Source: Deltaproteobacteria bacterium (GTDB lineage: Bacteria; Desulfobacterota; Binatia; DP-6). From it: 7,667 nucleotides of DNA. Position numbers and translations under genes: made by a program. The first letter of the stretch is position 1; each line of letters starts with the position of its first letter. Below, piece by piece: positions 1 to 5,491 of this stretch. The DNA is taken from the NCBI GenBank assembly GCA_005879245.1, contig VBLA01000031.1:1-7667 (forward strand), written 5' to 3'. The notes under the pieces were generated by a model. The model was not told the origin of the DNA, searched no databases, and saw only the letters and a program-made list of their open reading frames with translations.

Positions 1-281
1 TGGCGAACGACTCCATCTACGGCCTGGGTGGGGCGGTCTGGTCGCGCGACAAGGCGAAGGCGCTCGAGGTCGCCAAGCGGATGCGGACCGGCACGGTGTG
101 GGTCAACGACTATCATCTCCTCTCGGTCGCGGCGCCGTTCGGCGGCTACAAGCAGAGCGGCATCGGGCGCGAGTTCGGGCTCGAGGGCATCCTCGAGTAC
201 ACCGAGGTGAAGCACGTGCACGTCGACCAGGTGGACAACCGGGCCTCGAAGTTCTGGTACGGAGCTCTCTTCGGAGCGTAG
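1..281 (+). CDS. Aldehyde dehydrogenase, C-terminal part (5' end outside the window)
   Basis: This is the last 92 codons of an NAD(P)-dependent aldehyde dehydrogenase, which oxidises an aldehyde to a carboxylate in the cytoplasm. The frame begins at base 3 and ends at TAG 279-281. The sequence shows the family's C-terminal signature: ANDSIYGLGGAVWSRD, then RTGTVWVNDYH, then APFGGYKQSGIGRE and a closing E-x-K segment (EVKHVHV). These build the end of the catalytic domain and the oligomerisation strand. The catalytic Cys and Glu lie upstream and cannot be seen, so the substrate is unknown. The WVNDYHLL-x-x-APFGG wording resembles betaine-aldehyde/short-chain aldehyde dehydrogenase-like members, which is only a hint. 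The stop codon overlaps the start of the DUF779 gene by one base, so the two are almost certainly co-transcribed and translationally coupled. The family is certain, the exact enzyme is not. Confidence 0.95.
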   Translation, partial: ANDSIYGLGGAVWSRDKAKALEVAKRMRTGTVWVNDYHLLSVAAPFGGYKQSGIGREFGLEGILEYTEVKHVHVDQVDNRASKFWYGALFGA

Positions 282-598
282 TGCGGATCGAGGCGACGCC
301 GAAGGCCGAGGACGTGGTCGCTCGCGTCCGGGAGACTCACCCGGGCGCCGACCTCGTCTTCGTCTTCGGCTCGGGCTGCTGCGAGGGCACGGCACCGCAC
401 CTCTTTGCGGGCTACGCCCTCACGCCCGACCAGGTGCGGGTGGGCACGGCCGGGAGCGTCGGCGTGTTCGCCGACGGCCACGTCCGTCGTCTCTACGCCG
501 GGCGGACGGTCGTGATCGACGCCGAGGCCGACCCGCTGGCCGACGGCTTCTCGGCCGAGATCCCGCTCGGCTGGCGCTTCGTCGTCCGGTACGGCTGA
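281..598 (+). CDS. DUF779 family protein, aldehyde dehydrogenase partner
   Basis: This 105-residue protein starts at GTG 281, inside the sequence TAGTG where the last G of the upstream ALDH stop is the first base of the start. I recognise DUF779 (PF05610) from the central motif FGSGCCEGTAPHLF at about residues 29-42, equivalent to the family's SGGCCDGS-x-PMC, and from the end IPLGWRFVVRYG, equivalent to the family's F-x-L/R-F-x-x-R tail. The adjacent pair C33-C34 is kept; the third cysteine usual after the proline is Leu here. There is no signal peptide or membrane segment. DUF779 genes often sit directly beside ALDH genes, as here, so a role as ALDH accessory or redox partner is likely, but the biochemical function is not established to my knowledge. 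The same frame is open upstream to base 98, but that stretch is a shadow of the ALDH gene. Confidence 0.88.
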   Translation: MRIEATPKAEDVVARVRETHPGADLVFVFGSGCCEGTAPHLFAGYALTPDQVRVGTAGSVGVFADGHVRRLYAGRTVVIDAEADPLADGFSAEIPLGWRFVVRYG

Positions 599-602
599 GC
601 GG

Positions 603-1599
603 CTACTGCTGGTTGGCGAGGATCGACACGCAGGCGATGGCGCCGGGGCCGCCCAGGTTGTGGGCGAGCCCGATGTGCGCGTTCTTCACCTGCCGTTCGC
701 CGGCCCGCCCGCGAAGCTGGGTGGCGAGCTCGTAGATCATCCGTACGCCGGTCGCTCCGACCGGATGGCCGTAGGACTTGAGCCCGCCGGAGACGTTCAC
801 CGGCTTCTCGCCGCCGAGCGACGCCCGCCCCTCCTCCACGAAGTGGCCGCCCTCGCCGCGACCGCAGAAGCCCAGGTCCTCGTAGTTCAGGATCTCGGTG
901 ATCGTGAAGCAGTCGTGGACCTCGGCGAAGTCGATGTCCGCGGGTTTGACGCGTGCCTGCGCGTAGGCCTGCTCGGCCGCGCACACCGTCGCCTCGAAGC
1001 CGACGTAGCCGAAACTCGGCTTGTAGTAGGGCTGGCCGGAGACCGCCGCGAGCCCGATGCCGAGGGGCCAGACCGGCTCGCCGGTGAAGTCCCGAACCAG
1101 GTCGGCCCGGCAGACGACCGCCGCGGCCGCGCGTCTTCTTCGTGGCGCCGTACTTGGCGAAGTAACGGTTGGCCGAGAGCGCGAAGATGTGCGGGGCGCG
1201 CTCGCCGAAGTCGAGCACCGGGTGGCTCCGGTTCGGGCGGGCGAAGCCGCCGTCGCGCATCTTCTCGAAGCCGACCGCGAGCACGACGTCGTGCATGCCG
1301 GAGGCGACCGCGAGGCAGGCGTTCCGGAGCGCATCCATGCCGGAGGCGCAGTAGTTCTGGACGCGGGTCATGGGGCGGCCGAAGAGCTTCAAGGCGTCCG
1401 CCAGCGCGTCGCCCCCGAAGGTCGACATGACCGTCCCGACCCACGCCGCCTCAATTCGGTTCCGCTCACACCCTGCGTCGGCGAGCGCCTCGCCCACGGC
1501 GTCGCACATGAGGTCCTCGGGGCTCTGGTCGTAGAGCTCGCCGAACTGCGTACAGCCGACGCCAACGATGGCGACCTTCTTGCGCAAATCGACCGGCAT
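603..1599 (-). pseudogene. SCP-x/archaeal-type thiolase (acetyl-CoA acetyltransferase family), disrupted by internal deletion and frameshift
   Basis: The gene starts at ATG 1599 behind an AAGGGAG Shine-Dalgarno (1605-1611, 5-nt gap). Its first 156 residues are normal: VAIVGVGCTQFGE near the N-terminus, the nucleophile region NYCASGMDAL with C84, and an NRYFAKYGATKKT segment ending near base 1132. The remaining homology continues in another frame from about base 1130 to TAG 603, giving 175 residues: AAAAVVCRADL, the catalytic-His motif AEVHDCFT, GHPVGATG and a GGPG end. The usual stretch between these parts in SCP-x thiolases (the region leading to 'DGAAAVV', about 45-50 residues) is absent, and the net loss is not a multiple of three. 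The pieces total about 331 residues against roughly 380-390 for the family. If intact, the enzyme would cleave or condense 3-ketoacyl-CoA in lipid or steroid-side-chain metabolism. An assembly error is a serious alternative. The other reading of the first frame, past base 1130 down to 493, is arginine-rich non-homologous sequence. Confidence 0.85.
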
Positions 1600-1604
1600 G
1601 CGGA

Positions 1605-1611
1605 CTCCCTT
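1605..1611 (-). promoter_or_regulatory. Ribosome binding site of the thiolase gene
   Basis: On the minus strand AAGGGAG lies 5 nt before ATG 1599. It fixes the start at MPVDLRKKVAIVG, which is also where family homology begins. Confidence 0.7.
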
Positions 1612-1627
1612 CGAGCGGACCGCCTCT

Positions 1628-1633
1628 TATAGT
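1628..1633 (+). promoter_or_regulatory. Possible -10 element of the rightward operon, overlapping the leftward -10
   Basis: TATAGT on the plus strand matches five of six -10 positions and shares its TATA core with the minus-strand -10 (1626-1631). No convincing -35 lies 16-18 bp upstream. If used, the transcript would begin near 1640 and have a leader of about 60 nt before the nitroreductase start. This would make the site a bidirectional promoter; the evidence is only the sequence match and the divergent gene layout. Confidence 0.3.
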
Positions 1634-1637
1634 GAGG

Positions 1638-1649
1638 CCCCGAACGGGG
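1638..1649. promoter_or_regulatory. Inverted repeat (possible operator) in the promoter spacer
   Basis: CCCCG-AA-CGGGG is a 5-bp inverted repeat with a 2-base centre. It lies entirely between the -35 and -10 boxes of the thiolase promoter, where a bound protein would block RNA polymerase. In a GC-rich genome a 5-bp GC arm can arise by chance, and no regulator gene is present in the window. Confidence 0.3.
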
Positions 1650-1686
1650 TGGCAACCGCCGCCCTCGCCGTGCTTTGATCCCCCCC

Positions 1687-1693
1687 AAGGAGG
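1687..1693 (+). promoter_or_regulatory. Strong ribosome binding site of the nitroreductase gene
   Basis: AAGGAGG, a near-perfect anti-Shine-Dalgarno match, lies 6 nt before ATG 1700. It decides this start over the internal ATG at 1745 and suggests efficient translation of the first operon gene. Confidence 0.85.
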
Positions 1694-1699
1694 ACGACC

Positions 1700-2374
1700 A
1701 TGCCGGAGACGAACCTCGCCGCGACGACGGCGTCACCCTTCTCGATGTCGCTCGAGGACGCGATGCGGACGCAGCGGGCGATCCGCCGCCTGAAGCCCGA
1801 CCCGGTGGACGACGCGCTCGTCCTCCACCTGATCGAGCTGGCGCTCAAGGCCCCGACGGGGTCGAACGCGCAGAACTGGGACTTCATCGTCGTACGCGAC
1901 CGCGCGGTGAAGGAGCGCCTCGGCCGTCTCAACCGTGGAATGTTCCGCATCTACGGCGCGATCGGACGCCGTGCGACGCGCCACGATCCGCGCATGCAGC
2001 GCATCCTCGACGCCGTCGAGTGGCAGGCCGAGCACTTCGCCGAGATTCCCGTCCTCGTGGTCGCTTGCCTGCGCGGCTTCCGCCCGTGGTTCCCGCCCGT
2101 CGCCGCCACGAGCTACTACGGCTCGATCTATCCCTCGGTGCAGAACCTCCTCCTCGCGGCACGTGCCGCCGGGCTCGGTGCGGCGCTGATCACCATGCCG
2201 CTCTGGAGCACGTTCCTCGCCCGCCGCGCGCTGGGACTCCCGTGGTCGGTCACGCCGTGCGCCGTCGTCCCGCTCGGCTGGCCGCGCGGGCGGTACGGCC
2301 CGACCACGCGCCGTCCGGTCGGCGAGGTGGTCCACCTCGACCGCTACGGTAACCAGCCGTTCCGCGGCCGCTGA
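1700..2374 (+). CDS. Nitroreductase family protein (FMN-dependent NAD(P)H oxidoreductase)
   Basis: This 224-residue protein belongs to the nitroreductase fold, typically a cytoplasmic homodimer that uses FMN and NAD(P)H to reduce nitro groups, quinones, enones or related electrophiles. Visible signatures are the FMN-phosphate segment RTQRAIRRLKP (about residues 23-33, with R26 and R30), the isoalloxazine loop APTGSNAQNW (51-60), the SIYPSVQNLLLAARAAGLG helix and turn (142-160), and the closing R-R-PVGEVVH-x-D segment typical of the C-terminus. The length is normal. The first about 15 residues before SLEDAMRTQRA are a short low-homology leader. It opens a four-gene unit; the SDR gene follows after 10 bp. 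The divergent region upstream carries the thiolase promoter. The substrate cannot be told, and flavin-destructase or dehalogenase-type members of this fold are possible alternatives. Confidence 0.9.
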   Translation: MPETNLAATTASPFSMSLEDAMRTQRAIRRLKPDPVDDALVLHLIELALKAPTGSNAQNWDFIVVRDRAVKERLGRLNRGMFRIYGAIGRRATRHDPRMQRILDAVEWQAEHFAEIPVLVVACLRGFRPWFPPVAATSYYGSIYPSVQNLLLAARAAGLGAALITMPLWSTFLARRALGLPWSVTPCAVVPLGWPRGRYGPTTRRPVGEVVHLDRYGNQPFRGR

Positions 2375-2384
2375 GGCTGGAGGC

Positions 2385-3191
2385 ATGGATCTCGGCCTCC
2401 GGGGAGCCGCCGCGGTCGTCAACGGAGGGACCGGCGGCATGGGGCGGGCCACCGCCGAGTGCTTCGCCGCGGACGGCGCGAGGGTGGCGATCTTCGGCCG
2501 TACCCAGTCGACCCTCGACGAAACCGTCCGGGCGTTGCGCGAGCTCGGCAGTCCGGACGCGGTCGGCCTCCGGGTGGACGTCGGGATCACGAGCCAGGTC
2601 GACGCGGCCTTCGCGGAGCTCGGCCAGCGCTGGGGCGAGCTCAACATCCTCGTCAACACCGTCGGTCCACACCAGGCCGGCCGGATCGAGGAGCTCTCGG
2701 ATAACGACTGGGTCGCCGCCTTCAACCTGGGGGCCCTCTCGGCGATGCGCTGCGCACGCGCTGCGCTGCCGTGGCTGCGCAAGGCGGAGTGGGCGCGGAT
2801 CGTGAACGTCTCGGCGCACTCCACGAAACGGCAGGTGCCCATCCTGATCGCCTACACGGCGGCCAAGTCGGCGATGACGAGCCTGAGCAAGAATCTCGCG
2901 AAGACGCTCGCCAGGGACGGGATCCTGGTCAACACGGTCTCTCCGGGGACGTTTCTCTCGGAGAGCGTCCGACGCTACGTCGAGAGCGTCGCCGGGGGGC
3001 GTGGGATCGATCCGGACGATCCCGTCGACGCCATGCGCGTGATCGGCGAGAACTTCGCGTCGCCCTGCGATCTCGGTCGCGCGGGCCTGCCGGGCGAGAT
3101 CGGAGCGGTGATCGCCTTCCTCGCCTCGAAGCGCAACAGCTACATGACCGGCGCCGACGTGAACGTCGACGGAGGCTCGGACTTCGCGTGA
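2385..3191 (+). CDS. Short-chain dehydrogenase/reductase (SDR)
   Basis: This 268-residue protein is a classical SDR, a cytoplasmic NAD(P)-dependent alcohol/ketone oxidoreductase of the FabG-like type. The cofactor glycine motif is NGGTGGMGRA at residues 13-22, where Asn replaces the usual first Thr of TGxxxGxG. GR at 38-39 suggests an NADP preference, which is inferred. The usual NNAG reads NTVG at 91-94. The catalytic tetrad is complete: N114, S143 in NVSAHS, and Y157 and K161 in YTAAK. The C-terminus is the normal MTGADVNVDGG. The start ATG 2385 has GGAGG immediately before it (1-nt gap, too close) and a GAGG at 2373-2376 inside the upstream stop region with a better 8-nt gap, so coupling to the nitroreductase is likely. 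Its stop overlaps the pirin start. The substrate is unknown. Confidence 0.95.
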   Translation: MDLGLRGAAAVVNGGTGGMGRATAECFAADGARVAIFGRTQSTLDETVRALRELGSPDAVGLRVDVGITSQVDAAFAELGQRWGELNILVNTVGPHQAGRIEELSDNDWVAAFNLGALSAMRCARAALPWLRKAEWARIVNVSAHSTKRQVPILIAYTAAKSAMTSLSKNLAKTLARDGILVNTVSPGTFLSESVRRYVESVAGGRGIDPDDPVDAMRVIGENFASPCDLGRAGLPGEIGAVIAFLASKRNSYMTGADVNVDGGSDFA

Positions 3192-3889
3192 GCGTCGTCG
3201 TCCGACCCGCCGCCGCGCGCGGCCGCACGCAGATCGACTGGCTCGACAGCCGACACACGTTCTCGTTCGGCGAGTATCACGATCCCGCGCACATGGGGTT
3301 CGGCGCGCTGCGCGTGATCAACGACGATCGCATCGCGCCGGGCAAGGGCTTCGCCACTCACGGCCACCGCGACATGGAGATCGTCACCTACGTGCTCGAG
3401 GGCGCACTCGAGCACAAGGACAGCCTCGGCACGGGCTCGGTCATCCGTCCCGGCGAGGTGCAGATCATGAGCGCCGGGACGGGGATCCAGCACAGCGAGT
3501 TCAACCACTCGCCGGTCGAGCCGGTGCACCTGCTGCAGATCTGGATCGTGCCCGACCGACGCGGGCTCCCGCCGCGCTACGATCAGCGCACCTTCGATCC
3601 CGCAGAGCTCGCGGGGAAGCTCCGGCGCGTCGTCTCACCCGACGGGGACGACGGCGCGATCGTGATCCATCAGGACGCCTCGATGCACGCGGCCCGCCTG
3701 GCACCGGCCGACGTGGTCCAGCACGCGCTCGCCCCGGGACGTGAGGCCTGGCTCCAGGTCGCGCGCGGCGCGGTCACGGCGAACGGCGCCCGGCTCGGCC
3801 CCGGCGACGGCGCTGCCGTGACGGGCGAGCGCACCATCACCGTGCGGGCGAACGAGGCCGCCGAGATCCTGCTCTTCGACCTCGCCTGA
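3188..3889 (+). CDS. Pirin family protein (bicupin, YhhW-like)
   Basis: This 233-residue bicupin starts at GTG 3188, which overlaps the SDR stop in the sequence GTGA, a classic coupling junction. Pirins bind one metal (usually iron) in the N-terminal cupin. Some, such as E. coli YhhW, have quercetin dioxygenase activity, and others act as redox-sensitive protein partners. The signature RHTFSFGEYHDPAHMGFGALRVINDD is present at about 22-47, quoted here in two parts: RHTFSFGEYHDPAHM then GFGALRVINDD. The metal ligands line up as H58 and H60 (THGHRDMEI) and H102 and E104 (GIQHSEFN). The C-terminal cupin (about 140-233) ends in the usual EILLFDLA. The frame is open upstream to 2771, but that stretch is a shadow of the SDR gene. 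The substrate or partner is unknown; the operon position suggests a link with redox or aromatic-compound handling. Confidence 0.94.
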   Translation: MSVVVRPAAARGRTQIDWLDSRHTFSFGEYHDPAHMGFGALRVINDDRIAPGKGFATHGHRDMEIVTYVLEGALEHKDSLGTGSVIRPGEVQIMSAGTGIQHSEFNHSPVEPVHLLQIWIVPDRRGLPPRYDQRTFDPAELAGKLRRVVSPDGDDGAIVIHQDASMHAARLAPADVVQHALAPGREAWLQVARGAVTANGARLGPGDGAAVTGERTITVRANEAAEILLFDLA

Positions 3890-3904
3890 GCCGGCCGCCG
3901 GCGG

Positions 3905-5479
3905 ATGGCCGACCTCGACATCTGGCAGCCACTCCGACGGCGGGCCTTCTTCTGGCTCTGGACGGCCGCCGTCGTGTCGAACGTCGGCACGTGGATGCAC
4001 GACACCGCCGCGGCGTGGACGATGGCAACGCTGGCGCCGTCGCCGCTCATGGTCTCGCTCATGCAGACGGCGACGACCTTCCCGTTCTTCGTGCTTGCGC
4101 TGCCCGCGGGCGCGCTCGCCGACGTCGTCGATCGCCGCCGCATGCTGATCCTGACCCAGGCCTGGATGCTCGCGGCGGCGACGGCGCTCGGCGTGCTTGC
4201 GCTGGCGGGCACCATCACGCCGCCGCGGCTCCTCGCGCTCACGCTCGCGATCGGGATCGGCGCGGCGATGAACGCTCCAGCGTGGCAAGCCACGACGCCG
4301 GACCTGGTGCCCCGCGCCGAGCTGCCGGCGGCGGTCGCGCTCGGCGGCATCTCCGTCAACGTCGCGCGTGCCGTCGGGCCGGCGATGGGCGGCCTGCTCG
4401 TCGGCGCCGCCGGAGCGGGCCCGGTGTTCCTCCTGAACGCCGCCTCGTTTCTCGGCGTGCTGGTCGTGCTCGCGAGCTGGCGACGCGAGCGCAAGCCGAC
4501 CCAGCTTCCGCCCGAGCGCGTGATCGGCGCGATGCGCGCCGGCGCGCGCTACGTGCGACACGCGACCGGCTACCATGCCGTGCTCGTGCGGAACGCCGCC
4601 TTCGTGCTCTCGGCGAGCGCCGTGTGGGCGCTCCTCCCGCTCGTCGCCCGCACCCAGCTCGGCCTCGACGCCACCGGCTACGGCCTCGTGCTCGGCGGCC
4701 TCGGCGTCGGCGCGATCGCCGGCGCCCTCGCGCTGCCACGGCTCCGCGGGCGCGTGTCGCTGGAGCGGCTCCTCGTGGCGGCGACGCTTCTCTTCGCGGT
4801 CACGAGCGGCGGCCTCGCGCTCGTACACGGCCTCCGGCCCGCGATTGCGCTCACCTTCGCCGGCGGAACGGCGTGGATGACGATGATGTCGAGCCTCACG
4901 GTGGCGGCGCAGGAGAGTGTCCCGGCGTGGGTGCGCGCGCGAGCGCTGGCGGTCGGCCTGCTCGTGATCCAGGGGAGCATGGCGGCGGGCGCACTCGTGT
5001 GGGGCGTGGTCGCGACGCACACCGGGCTCGACACCGCCCTTCTCGCCGCAGCGGGGGCGCTCGCGGCGAGTCTCGTCGTGGCCCCGCGCTTTCGCCTGGA
5101 CGCCCACGGCCTCGATCTCAGCCCGTCCGATCACATGGGCCAGCCGGTCGTCCAGGGCGACGTCGATCTCGACCAGGGCCCCGTGCTCGTCACCGTCGAG
5201 TACCGCGTCGACCCCGCGCGGGCCGACCCGTTCATTGAGGCGATGGAGGACCTGGAGCGCACGCGCCGCCGCGACGGCGCCATCCGCTGGGGGCTCTTCC
5301 AGGATACCGCCGACGCGTGGCGATGGCTCGAGACGTTCCTGGTCGAGTCGTGGGTCGAGCACCTCCGCCAGCACGAGCGGGTGACGGTGAGCGATCGACT
5401 CCTCCGCGACCGGGTCTACGCACTCATCGAGGGCGGCGAGCCGCGCGTGTCGCACCTGGTGGCGCGGCGGGAGGAGTGA
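3905..5479 (+). CDS. MFS transporter with C-terminal ABM-like domain (MFS_3 family, EntS-like)
   Basis: This 524-residue protein joins a 12-helix-type major facilitator exporter (about residues 15-405) to a soluble C-terminal domain (about 425-520). The membrane part has the motif A variant LPAGALADVVDRRR between helices 2 and 3 (about 66-79), then alternating hydrophobic helices with a cytoplasmic loop rich in Arg (RRERK, near 190). The tail GPVLVTVEYRVDPARADPF with a downstream WVEHLRQHERVT resembles the antibiotic biosynthesis monooxygenase (dimeric alpha/beta barrel) fold. This architecture is known in the MFS_3 family (PF05977), whose relative EntS exports enterobactin. It probably exports a small molecule through the inner membrane. 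ATG 3905 lies 15 bp after the pirin stop without a recognisable Shine-Dalgarno, so it may depend on coupling. It is the last gene of the unit and ends 12 bp from the oppositely directed epoxide hydrolase stop. Confidence 0.92.
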   Translation: MADLDIWQPLRRRAFFWLWTAAVVSNVGTWMHDTAAAWTMATLAPSPLMVSLMQTATTFPFFVLALPAGALADVVDRRRMLILTQAWMLAAATALGVLALAGTITPPRLLALTLAIGIGAAMNAPAWQATTPDLVPRAELPAAVALGGISVNVARAVGPAMGGLLVGAAGAGPVFLLNAASFLGVLVVLASWRRERKPTQLPPERVIGAMRAGARYVRHATGYHAVLVRNAAFVLSASAVWALLPLVARTQLGLDATGYGLVLGGLGVGAIAGALALPRLRGRVSLERLLVAATLLFAVTSGGLALVHGLRPAIALTFAGGTAWMTMMSSLTVAAQESVPAWVRARALAVGLLVIQGSMAAGALVWGVVATHTGLDTALLAAAGALAASLVVAPRFRLDAHGLDLSPSDHMGQPVVQGDVDLDQGPVLVTVEYRVDPARADPFIEAMEDLERTRRRDGAIRWGLFQDTADAWRWLETFLVESWVEHLRQHERVTVSDRLLRDRVYALIEGGEPRVSHLVARREE

Positions 5480-5491
5480 GCGCTCGCCCTC

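Larger units (their letters stand above)
1626..1655 (-). promoter_or_regulatory. Sigma70-like promoter for the thiolase gene
   Basis: Read on the minus strand, a -35 box TTGCCA (1655-1650, five of six matches to TTGACA) is followed by an 18-bp spacer and a -10 box TATAAG (1631-1626, five of six to TATAAT). Transcription would start near 1619-1620, leaving a leader of about 20 nt that contains the Shine-Dalgarno. In such GC-rich DNA this AT-rich -10 stands out. The match is by eye, and the sigma factor preference of the host is unknown. Confidence 0.6.

Noticed and set aside
98..280. A longer DUF779 start at ATG 98
   Set aside because: The added 61 codons are a frame-shifted shadow of the ALDH C-terminus; DUF779 similarity fits the GTG at 281.
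660..1430. A 256-codon plus-strand frame over the thiolase
   Set aside because: It is the complement of clear thiolase motifs on the minus strand and has no family similarity of its own.
1733..2842. A 369-codon minus-strand frame over nitroreductase and SDR
   Set aside because: It spans two well-supported plus-strand genes and their junction and has a low-complexity Arg/Ala-rich composition.
2771..3187. An SDR-overlapping N-terminal extension of the pirin
   Set aside because: Pirin similarity begins just after GTG 3188; the upstream part is a shadow of the SDR gene.
3890..3904. GCCGGCCGCCGGCGG before the MFS start as a hairpin terminator or attenuator
   Set aside because: It is too short and followed by no T-run; such GC palindromes are expected by chance at this base composition.
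3635..5455. A 606-codon open frame on the minus strand
   Set aside because: It lies opposite the pirin and MFS genes, is Arg/His/Glu/Gly-rich without recognisable domains, and is the usual antisense artefact of high GC3 DNA.
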